DNA of 64,000 bases from Gigaspora margarita. Its lineage: Eukaryota; Glomeromycota; Glomeromycetes; Diversisporales; Gigasporaceae. Made by a program: the position numbers and the translations under genes. Shown piece by piece: positions 21,291-32,756 of the stretch (the first letter of the stretch is position 1; the number at the start of each line of letters is the position of its first letter). Location: assembly GCA_009809945.1 (NCBI GenBank), contig WTPW01000014.1:483271-547270 (forward strand), in the 5' to 3' direction. The notes below the pieces were generated by a model that did not search any database, was not told the origin of the DNA, and worked only from the letters and a program-made list of their open reading frames with translations.

Positions 21291-21829
21291 TTTTTTTATT
21301 AATATTATTCTGTTTTAATTTTTTCTTTTATTTTCTTCCTTCTTTAGATATTAAAATATTAATTATTTTAATTTTTCGGAGCAAAAATTTTTAATGGAGA
21401 GATAATGTTATACTAGCATATTTCTTAACATTTTAATACCTTATTAGAAAAAGCTTTATATAAAATAAGGATAATATAATCTATGCTAATTTATTTTAGT
21501 AATACACCAATATTCTTAAAAAAACTCTATATTACTATTAAGCATAGAACAAATCTAATTCTTTAGTAATAGTTTTGTTAGTAGATTTTTTTTCTTTCTC
21601 TAAAGAAAATCTGACATTAAAAATAATCCTGTCCAGGTAGTCAGTGTTCTGGCACTAATAAGAAGATGGAACCACTTAGATATCAATTACTAAAAACATA
21701 CCTCATAGACTATATATTACCACGCACATTAACCCTACAAGAATAACAAAGTATACAAGCCCAAAGTCAATTTTTTGAAGTAAAAATGGTCTAATCTACA
21801 AGAAGTACAAACATAAAATCAACTATCTA

Positions 21830-22450
21830 TTAAGAGTTATTCAAAGATATGAGATTGAACCAATTCTATTTTTAATCCATACCAATCTATTGGGAGGACA
21901 CTTTGGAATAGATATCATGTTCAACAAAATTCATGACAGATATTATTGGCCACAAATATATACTAATATTTGAAGATTTGTTCATACCTGTAATGCTTGC
22001 CAAAGAAGAAAAAAAATCTGGCTAAACCTCCCTTATATCCAATTCCAGTGGAGGCACCATTTTTCAAAATTGGGATTGACATTGTTGTACCAATACCAAA
22101 AACTTCACATGGCTACAGACTAAATAACTAAATGGCCTGAAGCAAAAGCAATCAAAATTGCTAATACTCAAGAAGTGGCTGATTTTATATATGAAGATAT
22201 TGTATGTCATCATGGCTGTCCACAATATCTACTGTCAGATAGGGAAACACATTTCCATAATAATTTAATGGATGAATTTCTTAAGAAATTTGCTATTAAT
22301 CATCATTATTCATCATCCTATTATCCCCAAACAAATGGATTAGTAGAGTGTTTTAATAAAACACTTTGTGAATCTATATCCAAACTGGTAACCAATGTAA
22401 AAGAATGGGACTCATTAATACCTTCAATGCTTTTTGCATATTCTAGTAAA
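21830..22450 (+). pseudogene. Gypsy integrase remnant
   Basis: The H2C2 zinc domain (H...H...CNACQRRKK) lies at about 21875-22010. The DDE core has Asp at 22118-22120 (before ITKWPEA, with a stop directly after), Asp at 22238-22240 (LLSDRETHF) and Glu at 22346-22348 (NGLVECFNKTL). Stops and one frameshift interrupt it. The frame from 22175 stays open to 22573, but similarity ends at about residue 90, where a repeat takes over. Confidence 0.8.
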
Positions 22451-22680
22451 GTCCTTCATGCTTACAACAATTTTAAAACCTTCAAATCTAATAAAGTCTT
22501 TCATCTGTCTATAGTAATTTTAAAACTCCTTCAAACCTATTATAGCCTTTTGTCTTCCTATGACAATTGTTAAACCCACTTTACCTCAAAACCTACTAGA
22601 TCTAATAGTCTTTCACTTGTCTATGACAATTTTAAAACCTACAACCTAGTAAACATGACTATTTTAAACCTGTAAAGAAA
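22450..22680 (+). repeat. Short degenerate tandem repeat at the truncated end of the gypsy element
   Basis: About four units of 50 to 60 bp sharing CTTCAAACCTAATA, GTCTTTCATCTGTCTAT and GACAATTTTAAAACC. Confidence 0.6.
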
Positions 22681-23052
22681 TATTAAATCTAATTGATTAT
22701 ACAATCGTGAACTTAATTCATGTCTTTAACTTTTCATTAAGATTTACTGTAAATAATAATTTTAAAAGATCAAAACTTAATATTGGTCTATATGAAAATC
22801 ATGTATCACATGATTTCAATATAGACTAGTGTGAATAACTTAGAAAAAAAAGCACAGGTTGTTACATAGTACCCATGGGATAAGTTTTATTATTTTATTA
22901 ATTAGGGTAGTTAATGAGTTAAAACCAGGAACGTTATATAAGTACATCTTAAAATTAAAATTTTCTGAAATCAAATATATTATTTCTATCATTTTGTTTT
23001 TATTGATAAACTAGTCAGTACTTTTTATTACCTATATTCTATTTAAGTAGTA

Positions 23053-23170
23053 TCTATCAATAATTGTTCTTAAATTTTGAAATGACACAATTATTTCTCA
23101 ATCGGTGAAAATTAAAAAAATAAAATTATATAACCAAGTGATAAAAATTATACGACCATTAATAATTTAC
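23053..23170 (-). repeat. Dispersed repeat, copy A (inverted relative to 35868-35975)
   Basis: The reverse complement of this stretch matches 35868-35975 closely: TTAATGGTCGTATA, TTTTATCACTTGG, ATATAATTTTAT, TTTTCACCGATTGAGAAATA and TTTCAAAATTTAAGAA occur in the same order. It directly abuts the MITE at 23174. Its identity is unknown; it could be part of an LTR or a MITE. Confidence 0.75.
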
Positions 23171-23173
23171 TTA

Positions 23174-23558
23174 CTGTAAATTCTTGAAATAGCAGGCAGG
23201 GGCATTATTCAAAAATTATACACCCTAAAAATTGCATTGATGGTTTCAAAATAACGCCCATGTGCATCTCAAAATAGTGCGCACCTTTGGTGAATATAGA
23301 TATTTTATTGAAGCAAAAAATGGCTATTGCTATGTTTTTTTTTAAATATTAGAATACAAACTCCCAATTCAAAATATAGCATATGGGTAGCATATCAGAA
23401 GTCTTGTATTCGATATTTACCTGATACTTATATATTCGACCTGTTTATTTCCAGAATTATATAATACTTTACTCAAAATAACGCCCAGGCGTGTATATAA
23501 AATAACACGCACTTAGTCAAAATAGCATGCCCCTGCCCACTATTTCAAGAATTTATAG
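23174..23558. mobile_element. Mariner-like MITE, 385 bp, TA duplication
   Basis: The 35-bp inverted termini (CTGTAAATTCTTGAAATAG left, matching CTATTTCAAGAATTTATAG right) include a shared GGGCAGGGGCAT block. TA lies at 23172-23173 and 23559-23560. The interior has AAAATAACGCCCA twice and AATAnnnCGCAC twice. No coding. Confidence 0.75.
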
Positions 23559-23689
23559 TATATTATAAACACTCATTTGCATAAATAAAAATTTATTAAA
23601 ATTTTATATAAAGAAATTAAAAAATATATATAAATTTCATAAATTACTCTTATGTAAAATTTAACAACCTTATTTATGAGCTATCACAA

Positions 23690-24480
23690 TGACATAATAT
23701 GTGGTTAAGTTAGGTTGTATTACTAATGTGGTGGTATACTTATGTATTAAAATTATTATATCATAACTTCTTGTAAAAAATTTGTTACAAAAATTATAAA
23801 TGACTATGGTGATACACAGTATACATTAAAGTTGTGTTGAATCATAGTCATAAAATTCTATCATAATTTATTATGAAAATTTTGTTATAAAGTTGCTATC
23901 ATGGTACATATTTTGAGTTGAAATTACAGTTGCGAATTCTACAATACTATAATTTATTATAAGCAATTTTGTTATAAAATATAATGACAATTGTGGTGCA
24001 CATTATGTAAATTAGTTTTTGTATTGAAATTACTATAATGTTTGCTATAAAAAAATTGGTGCAAAACTTACTGACTATTGCGGTGATACAGATAGTATAT
24101 ATTAAAGGTTTAGTTAGCTTGTATAGTCATAAATTCTATCAAAAATTACTGTAAAAAATTTTGTTATGAAACTTACGAGCTATTGTGGCATAGCCAGTAT
24201 GCATTGAGTTAGTTTGTATTGGAATTAACAGTCATGATTTCTATCAAGATTTACTGTAAAATTTATTTGCTATTATAGCATGTAGTTGAGTCAGTTTGTA
24301 TTGAAATTGCAGTCATGATCACTTACATGATTCAGCATACAGGCTAATGCAATGACACAGTATGTAGTGGTCAGTTTGCATTGGAATGAACAGTCATGAT
24401 TTCTATTGTTAAAATTTTTGTTACAAGACTTAGTTGTAACTTATAACATAATTTACTGTCTTGATATATAAGTATCAAGC
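23690..24480 (+). repeat. Satellite family S, array 1 (about 100-bp units)
   Basis: Repeating blocks: GAGTTAGTTTGTATTGGAAT, CAGTCATGATTTCTATCA, ATTTACTGTAAAA, TTTTGTTACAAAACTTA, CTGACTATTGTGGTGACAC. About eight diverged units. The same family recurs at 26090-26290, 42280-43510 and 62560-63190. Confidence 0.75.
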
Positions 24481-24742
24481 AGCTTTTGTCTCAAATCATC
24501 TATTATACATGAGTATGAGGCAATTTTGGCTATTAATAATCTGATCAGTGATGAAAATACCATAAAATCCGAACATGTGTACCCCAGGTATTTCCATTTC
24601 TCAATTTAGTACCCAGGTACCTTTATATGGGGTACACCATATTAAGACAATATGTTTTACTATATCTACCTGGGATGATACATATAGTATGTATTATAAC
24701 TATGTACCCGGGTATAAATCACCAACTGGCGCAACAAACGGG
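24481..24742. other. Sequence with repeated GGTACC/TACCCAGG motifs
   Basis: GTACCCCAGGTA, GTACCCAGGTAC, GGGGTACACC and GTACCCGGGTA occur within 170 bases, like the nested element at 25013-25207. Perhaps a decayed relative. No gene is seen. Confidence 0.4.
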
Positions 24743-24750
24743 CAAGGGGT

Positions 24751-25815
24751 TAGGGGTGAGAATTGATTCTAAATATTAAAATCGATGATTGAAACCCCAA
24801 AATCGTTTAGAATCAATGATCGAATTCTAAACTTTTAAAGTTATTTCTTGTATTGAGTTGCCTGTTTAGATTCTGCTTTTTATTATATGAACAATATGAA
24901 ACAATATACAAAGTTTTTTGGCAGCCTTAAAACTACATCAGAACTTATCTTAATTAAATAGAATCTTCAGTATTTTAAAACAGGATTTTGTGACTAAAAA
25001 CAGACTATCGTACAGCGCAGACTATAGTACCCCCATATCAAAGTACCCTTCTCAAAAAAATTATATGGTGGAATATAAAATACCCAGGGGGGTATATCAT
25101 ATGTAAAAAAATTTTTCATATAAAAAATCGCTTAGTATAGTACCCGGGTACTAACTTGGAATTTGCCCATAGAATGTAACGTACCTGGGGTACTATAGTC
25201 CATGCTGTATGGTATATAAATAATAATTTATGTGATTATAAATACTTACTATATTAAATACTATTGCTATATTATTTATAAATTTAATTTAAATTTTTGC
25301 TATAGGCTTAAAGTTTTAATAAAATAATACACATTAATAATAGACATAGCCAATAAAATGGCTAAGTATAAACAATTAATAACTTAAAGTTTAAATACAA
25401 TAATGCATATTAATAACAAACACAGCTGTTAAAAATGGCTAAGTACATAAAGCTTTATTAAGATAATTTGCATTATAACAAAACACAACAAAACACAACC
25501 ACTATAAAATGGCTAAGTACAAACTATGGGCTTAATGTTTTAAATAACATAATGTGATTTAAAATAAACACAGCCAGTACATTTTATTAAGTACATATCT
25601 GAAAGCAGAGAATATTTATTAAAATTTTAGACTTCTAAATTGATGATTATATTCTTTAAAATCGATTCTTAATCCAGAATCGATTCTAAATCCAGAATCA
25701 ATTCTTGAAAATTTAATCATTTGTAGAAATGATTAAATTATTTATCCAGAAATGAGAATCGATTCTAATTCGATTAACGATTAAAACGATTATTATAGAA
25801 TCGAATTTCATCCTA
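24751..25815. mobile_element. Non-autonomous hAT-like element with nested MITE
   Basis: The ends TAGGGGTGAGAATTGATTC and, inverted, TAGGATGAAATTCGATTC are flanked by CAAGGGGT (24743-24750) and CAAGGAGT (25816-25823), 7 of 8 identical. Many AATCGATT/AGAATCGATT motifs fill both subterminal zones. Tandem ATGGCTAAGTAcAAA units (25350-25560) fill the middle. No transposase. Confidence 0.78.
25013..25207. mobile_element. Mariner-like MITE nested in the hAT element
   Basis: CAGCGCAGACTATAGTACCCC pairs with the inverted right end (CAGCATGGACTATAGTACCCC), three mismatches. TA lies at 25011-25012 and 25208-25209. Confidence 0.75.
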
Positions 25816-26089
25816 CAAGGAGTACATCACATGGGGGTACGCGTGTCCGGTATGATATACGTGTGTGATTAGCACTGTTAGTTAGTAAACCAAGAATACT
25901 GGACAGTGTGAACTGCCAGGACTACAGTTATTGGTCAAGCCTAGTCGCTAAATGCATAATGGAACAAATGCAAAAAAAAAAGGTAAGCGAAACTATTGCG
26001 TAGATTCCTGATAGCAGAAGCAAAAATACCAGTATACATTTTTCGTAGTTATGCACCATACCGAAAATAAGAAACAAACAAATAACTTG

Positions 26090-26290
26090 CTATTGTGGTT
26101 TGAGTTAAATTAGTTGATTTTGAAATCAACTGTCTTAATTCCTATCATAGTTTACCATAAAAACTTTATAACAAAACTTGTTAGTAGTTCATATTCGAAT
26201 TAAGAGTTGTGGTTTCTATCGCAATTTAATGTAAAAAATTTTGTTACATAATTTACTGACCATTGTGATGGTTTACTGTAAATTATTATT
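26090..26290 (+). repeat. Satellite family S, array 2 (about two units)
   Basis: GAGTTAAATTAGTTGATTTTG, CTATCATAGTTTACCATAAAA and TTTATAACAAAACTTG, then a second unit ending at TTTACTGTAAA. Homologous to 23690-24480. Confidence 0.65.
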
Positions 26291-26560
26291 GTCCAATCAG
26301 CTATTTTATTGCTATATGATGAAAAAACATATGGAAACTTCAACATCTATGAAGAAAGCCTCTAGACTAGGACGAATTAATTAACCTGTGCCAATCATTC
26401 TCCCAACATGTCAAACGCATAAACTACTGACCTCTCGATTCCTAACTTCCTAAACCCAAGGTCCTAAATTGCACTTCGTCTACTACATAAAACGCAAACA
26501 CAAGAAAAATAGCTAACATACTAAAAAGAGAATCGGGGGTCATCCTGCAGTATCTATTTA

Positions 26561-26797
26561 GGTCCTTGCACAGTTACTGCAGCCGCGGAGCTTAACTATC
26601 CACTAATAAGGGTCCTTTACTTCCACTGCAGTCACGGAGCCTAACTATGCACTAATAAGAGTCTTGCACTGCCACCACAGCTATGGAGCCCAAAATTGCT
26701 ATTGATGGTCCTTGCACCGCCCATGCAGCCACAGAGCCCAGAAACTAACTGCAAAGCTCTTTGTACTGCACTGTAATCATGGATCCTTAACTGTTAA
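26561..26797 (+). repeat. Degenerate 49-bp tandem repeat, about five units
   Basis: Each unit has GTCCTTGCAC, then CCACTGCAGCCACGGAGC, then TAACTATGCACTAATAAG. It is more GC-rich than its surroundings. No reading frame survives through it. Confidence 0.75.
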
Positions 26798-26811
26798 CAA
26801 TCCAATACATC

Positions 26812-27448
26812 TAGGGTGGAGGGCATAGGGTTCATGGGCATGCCCCCCTTATGCATGCCCCTGGGCATGCCTCTGGGCATGCCTTTAAACCAAAGGGCAT
26901 GCCCATATCACATGATTAGATATAGTACCTAAGAATAAATCAATTTGTATAATCGTAGCTCTTACTTGCTAATTTAATACAAATAAATAAACTTAAATAT
27001 ATAGCATCAATTTGAAAAGTTTAAATGATTTTATACTCACCATTAATTTAATGTGAATAAATAACCTTAAATGACAAAATGAAAATACGAACTATGAATA
27101 ATGTATCTTAAATAAACCTAATACATACTGCTAATAGTCTATCTTAAATGATCTTTATACACTATGCTAATATGAATAAATAAACTTAAATGAATATATT
27201 GTAATATTTGTAAACTGTATTAATACATCAAAACCCTAGGTATCAATATCTGTATAACTATTGGACAGTAAAAAAATTTTAGATATTTTCCCCAAAAGTT
27301 CGATTTATAAGCATAATAAAATTGGTTATTTAGATTTTCAGAATTTTTTTTTTTTATTAAAGGGCATCTCGGGCATAGGGGTGCATGCCTCTAGTCTAAG
27401 ACATGCCCCCTAGGCATGCCTTAAAATTTTTTCATGCCCACCACCCTA
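26812..27448. mobile_element. Non-autonomous hAT-like element, perfect 8-bp duplication AATACATC
   Basis: The ends are TAGGGTGGAGGGCAT and, inverted, TAGGGTGGTGGGCAT. AATACATC is repeated exactly at 26804-26811 and 27449-27456. Subterminal zones carry clustered GGGCATGCC/GGCATGCCC palindromes (at least eight), a very regular subterminal array. The interior is AT-rich and non-coding. Confidence 0.88.
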
Positions 27449-27456
27449 AATACATC

Positions 27457-30400
27457 ACACAACCAGACCGATGCTACTAATACTTGTCGAACTACTTAAA
27501 ATGCGGGAGGAAGGGAGATAGAGCCGGCCTTTACCAAGGCGAGCTATTGTGAAACAAAAGATAACATCCTCTCTTCTGAACAAAAAAAAACCCTCATAAG
27601 CATCCCTTAACGTCTGCAAGTCCACAGCCTCCCATTCATACCCCTAAATATATCCTATTTAACGTTCATAGAAACCTAAATTCGCCATATGTCATCCCAG
27701 TAAAAACAAAAAACAAAATCCTGCCCTTAACACAAAGCCTCAATCAAAGCACTAGACTAACCATAAAAGTCAAATATCACATGTGATATGCAATAAAGTC
27801 AGCTGGTCTCGCAAAACTTCAGTGCGATACTTGATTTACCGTAAATCGATACATAATACTGTATGTGGCTAAGGCTGATTTGATACTATCATGTTGAAAC
27901 AATTGTTAAATCCTGATGAGATTCCTGATAATAAATTGCTCATCGACATATTAGCCTTAACATTTTGATCACGGTTTGTATAACTAAGCAAAAGCGTTAA
28001 AGCATAATAACTTGATCATATAAAGTTATAAGACGGGCGAAGTTAAATCATGATACCATCCATTTAGTTGATATACCCAAACAGAGGCTAGTATTGTACA
28101 CACCATTTCACTCTTCAGATAACCATACACTTCATTGCATTCCGTTCCTGGAATTCACACAAAAATACGGAAAATCACGGTAATAATCATCCAATTAGAT
28201 TCCCAGAATCTGCGACTCCGCTTAACTCACTATTAAACCATACACTACGACTTTATACTCTGTTCCTGATATGCCTTATCACGTTGATTTTGCTATTATA
28301 CGTAATATATTTGGCTTATAAAATCGTTCCTATAACAAGCCACAGGCAAATAAACTTGTTCATTATGTTACAATCTAGTAGATAGATAAAATAAAAATTG
28401 AAATGGCTTAGAACGGGTCTATCCGATGCTAAATACAGAGTTTCACAAAGATATCTTGTGAAAGTATATATAAGCTGCATGTTCGTAAGGTGGGGGTGGG
28501 TGTTACTCTACTTGTACATGGATCAGATCAAGGGATTCGATAAAAGTTACATTGAATAGTATCGATTTACTATTATAGAGTATATTAAATTACCAGGAAC
28601 TTTTTCCTAATTCGTAAAGTAGATCTTGCTAAAAAAAGTGTATAGTAGGCAAATGTTTTGACGATCTCTAATCGAGAACTTCACGGGAACCATTTAAAAA
28701 AAAACTTGAATTTACCATTATAAAAAGCTTGTAGCACCTCTACAAAAGTACAAGCACGAACAAAAAAGGAAAAACATACGAGTAAAATGTAAAAGGTGTT
28801 AAAAATAAATTTAGGTCGTAAAGCTCAAGTGATTTATTTGTTATAAAGAAAAAGAAAAATAAATTCGTTACTGGATGTTTCGCATCCAATATCAGGGCAT
28901 CTGGCTTTGAATTTAATGCGCTCGCAACCTGAGCCACTTCATGGTCCAGGTTAGCAAATTAAATCAAAGTCAGATGCTTTTTAATTGTCATGTAAAAACG
29001 ATCACCCTGTGATCCTTCGGATCTTTCGCCTGCCAAATAAAACGGGTATTGGTTATTACATAAAATTTTCGACATAACAAACTTGCATCCCCAAGTTATT
29101 CCTAGCTTGTTTAGGCATGTCAGATCTTCTGTTACACCAATTTAAAGAACCTTAAAGTTATTGGCTTGAATTTCGAGTTACATTGAAGATCAGAATTTTT
29201 TAGTATATTTAGACATTCATTATAACGAATTACGAAGTTATACCCTTGCGAATCAATAAAGTGTTAAAGAAGAAAATATGTATTACAAGGCGATAAAGAT
29301 CGATTTAATGAATAAAAAAAAAAAGTGAAGCATATAACAATAAAGAATTATCTATATAAATGTCAATGAAAAAGATCAATGAAATATCAATGTAATTATT
29401 AATAATTGTTATTATCGTCACGATGAAGTGCGCAATTTTTATTGTCGTTGTTATTATCAGTAATTTATTACATTGCTCATGTCTGCATCACACGAATTGA
29501 TTGGGTCATTTGAAAATCGAAAAATAAACACGTATCAAATCAAAATCGACATAAATTCAGAAATAGCGCGGAACATTACATTATCACCTAATTTCGTTTC
29601 ATCATGTGATATTACGTACATACGTACGTGCTATCTTAACACGACCGTTAATATGTGAAATCATACGTTCAATCAAATGCAAGTTTTTGCTGACACCATT
29701 CTAGATGGCCGTTAACCATACATTCCGTTATGCAATGACTACGTTCCCGGTATATTGCATTGCAAGTTTTTAGAAGCGAATTCAAGTTAGTGCGGATTTA
29801 AATTCGAATTGTTAATGAAATCTGGATTTATTTTAACAATCACATTATTGGTCAAATTCAACAATAACGATAGCAAAAATAAATGCAAATTAAATAGATA
29901 TATGTATGTACGAACATATGCTCTATGACAAAAATATTCGATTACCTAAGAACAAAATTATTTTACCATTTCAGAAATTTTATTGGTAATGAAAAACTTT
30001 CTAGTATCGTTTAGTACTGTTTTGGTATATAAAATTTATTTGTATTTGATTAGTTGCCTGTTTTTACCCGAGTAATGGAATCTTTTACCCAGTTGCACAG
30101 CTTACCCACGGGTAACCCAGGTAGCCCAAATGCGGGTCCAATCCTTAGAATTGTTCAGATGATACAGTGAGTGAGTAAAAAGTAGCGTGGTTTATTGATT
30201 TATATCGGAATAGGTATATGCAAATGATAAATTTTATAAATTTCATTCGTATGAAAATCTTTTGGAATTTCTTAAGAGTTTTCGGAATATATTTAAAATC
30301 TTGATTTGCATTGAAAATTTCAGAAATATTGTCAGTATATAATCCAGTTTTATTTTTATAGACCATTAAAAAAGGTTGATATAATAAAACTAATACAATA

Positions 30401-31487
30401 AACTTGAAATTCAAAATTCTAAAAAAATATAACCATTTGATTTGCTTTCTGTCATAAATTATGTATATCTATAATAAAATTCAAAATGATTAAGTTCGTT
30501 ATAATCAGAGTTCACTATGGAAGAATTCGTTATAATAATTGATTGTGCGATTGGATCCTTTCTTATGCCCCTCATTTCGGTTTAATAAGTATTTCTTTTC
30601 TCATGCAAGATTTCTTCTTTGAATTGATGCATGCTGAATTCTATTTTTGATCCCTCAAATATTCGTTAATTGTAAAGAGGAATTTTGATAAAATAGCTAG
30701 AACACCTGCTTGTCTAGTGATTGGATTCAGATGTTTTCATATCCATTTTTGAATGTTCAATGACAGTAAAAAGTTGGTTATTATTTTTAATGTAACAAAT
30801 TATGTGTTAGAAATTTTTTTTAATGGATAATATATGCTAATTAGTTGCACTAATGCATAAAAGAAATAGTTTGGCAAAACTTTTTACTTTAAGGAAATAT
30901 GTAGCCAAAAAAAAACTCATCATCACTAAGCAGTTTTCGTTAGTAGTGAATTTATTATCATTGATAAAAATTCAAATGTTATTGATGTAAGTGTAAAATT
31001 TTATTTGAATGATTATTTACATGGATTCAGATTTTATTGTATTTTATAATTTCATATATCAGTTATGTTTTAGTCAGTGTTATAGTATTTTCATTGCAAG
31101 AATTTTCAGTACACATTGTCTATACTATTCTTGGTATCATATATTTTATAGGTAAAGTAAGGTAATGATCAGAACATTTTAAAGTTCATGTTAAATAGTT
31201 TTTTTTAATTTATTTATTATTAGAGGTAGTTCATATTAGTATACGGGTGGTCGAATTTTAATTCCGATCGGTATATAGCGATTGTATGAGTTACGAAATC
31301 TAATGTCACATGTATTTTGATTTTTTTTATATAAAAGTATTTTTTTGAACGGATAGCAGCATATCTCTGCTTATGAATGCTAATCTCAGAGCGCTAAGAT
31401 AAAGCGTGCACTGAGGTAAAATGAATATATTTTTTACAAACGTTTCTCTTGTGTAATGTAAATTTCCCCATATAGAAATTGTCATTT
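27457..31487. other. 4-kb stretch of unrecognised, mostly non-repetitive sequence
   Basis: No open frame longer than about 90 codons and no conserved protein motif was found on either strand. Composition is slightly less AT-rich than the transposon blocks and internal repeats are few, so it may be host intergenic DNA. A tRNA-like segment at 28880-28960 is listed separately. Confidence 0.4.
28880..28960 (-). mobile_element. tRNA-like segment, possible SINE head
   Basis: On the minus strand GTGGCTCAGGTTGCGAGCGC reads as a D arm with a good A box (GCTC/GAGC stem). It is followed about 40 bases later by GGATGCGAAACATCC, a 5-bp stem in the T-arm position but with a short loop and no standard B box. 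No acceptor stem pairs. More likely a decayed SINE than a working tRNA gene. Confidence 0.35.
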
Positions 31488-31497
31488 CCTTATTCGT

Positions 31498-31783
31498 TTC
31501 TAGAGCGGAGCAGATTCTTATAATATATTTTATCGAATTAACTTTAGGATTAGGGTCATCTTAAATTAGGGTCGAATTAACTTTAGGATTAGGGTCATCT
31601 TAGATTAGGGTTAGATAGGTTTTAGGTGTAATATATAAGCAAAATTGCCTTCCCGAAATTTTTAATTAACCTACCAGGGTAGGTTTAGACTACCGTTTTT
31701 TGTAATTTTTTTTAAGGTTTTCGTCAAAATTCTATAATTTAATTAGTCAGATGTCACGTGTTTCTGCTCCGCTTTAGACGATC
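31498..31783. mobile_element. TIR element with 10-bp flanking repeat (MULE-like MITE candidate)
   Basis: CTAGAGCGGAGCAGA (31500-31514) pairs with TCTGCTCCGCTTTAG (31763-31777). CCTTATTCGT occurs on both sides (31488-31497, 31784-31793). The interior holds a 40-bp direct duplication with GGATTAGGGTCATCTTA (31545-31610). Confidence 0.6.
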
Positions 31784-31793
31784 CCTTATTCGT

Positions 31794-32756
31794 AAATTAT
31801 TCATATATTGTATCACACTGAACAATTTAGTTTTGTGGTTACAATTTTCCTATAAAGGAAATTGCCTATTGCACAAACCTCAGATGATTTCTGATGATCA
31901 TTACGCTCCGAAAACTTGGCCAATCGAAATTATTATGGGATTATATCGAGGGTTACAATTCGTGATCTTCGCTGAGTTCAATCTACCCGCGTTTTGCGCC
32001 TTTTGTTTTTTTTTATGTCGGTCTTATCGGATGATTTCGGGGAATTAGGATTTCCATCGGGTAAAACTGGATAAAAATAGGAATGCAAACCGAAAAATCA
32101 ACTCTGCGTGGTCTAATTGGATGACTATTGAAATTATTAGAATTTTATTCATCACAACCTTGTGCTAAATGTTGAAAGCACTCTATCTTTAGGGTGGTAA
32201 TCATTTTTGTGAGCAATATTCTTTTTAATATCAAATAAAGATAATTGGTGATAAAGAAATTTTAAAATACTGTATGTGCGTACATGGACTTTTAGTGTAT
32301 AAAGAAACTTAAGCAATCCAAACTTTGATCGCTGATGCAATTATTCATTTAAATTCATTTTTCATTAAATTCATTCACAGTATTTTATAGTTATTAATTC
32401 TGTATGCATTACATATTTGGGAAAGATCGGCGAAGCACTGTGTCACGATTCACATAATTAGTTTAGTTTTTTTATTTTATCGGTTAACACAAAAAAATAA
32501 ATAGAAAAGGTCAGGATCTACCGGCATAAATGGTAAAACCATTTTAATATCTTTACTAATGATAGATTTGGTATCATTTTAACGATCGATTAGATTTCAT
32601 ACAATATATTCTTTTTTTTTTAACAGAAGATTCAAGAATATAGATATTCAATTCGGAAAAATGTATAAACATTATATATATATTATATATATATATATAT
32701 AGTCCTTATGTATCGAGTTTATTATTTTTAAAAGACTTTGAAAAGATTGTTGTTAA
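31794..32756. other. Intergenic region and probable promoter of the 504-residue membrane protein
   Basis: No gene is seen on either strand. An AT dinucleotide stretch (about 32672-32701) lies 55 bases before the ATG and may supply TATA function. Confidence 0.4.

Larger units (their letters stand above)
17323..22448 (+). mobile_element. Degenerate Ty3/gypsy LTR retrotransposon, internal region
   Basis: Gag, protease, reverse transcriptase, RNase H and integrase follow in the Ty3/gypsy order on the plus strand. Many in-frame stops, at least four frameshifts, a lost protease aspartate and about 1 kb of inserted DNA between RNase H and integrase make it non-functional. LTRs were not recognised. 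Integrase stops abruptly near 22448 in a short tandem repeat, suggesting 3' truncation. Confidence 0.88.

Noticed and set aside
22850-23050. 3' LTR of the gypsy element (starts TGTTACATAG, has TATATAAG)
   Set aside because: No matching 5' copy was found upstream of 17323 and the integrase ends earlier in a tandem repeat, so the call cannot be supported.
28740-28937. 65-codon minus-strand frame
   Set aside because: It overlaps the tRNA-like segment and a low-complexity stretch; no protein motif.
28880-28960. Functional tRNA gene
   Set aside because: D arm and A box are good, but there is no acceptor stem and the T-arm loop is too short. Listed only as a possible SINE head.
31758-32048. 96-codon open frame upstream of the membrane protein gene
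   Set aside because: It starts inside the TIR element at 31498-31783 and shows no domain or conserved pattern; probably chance.
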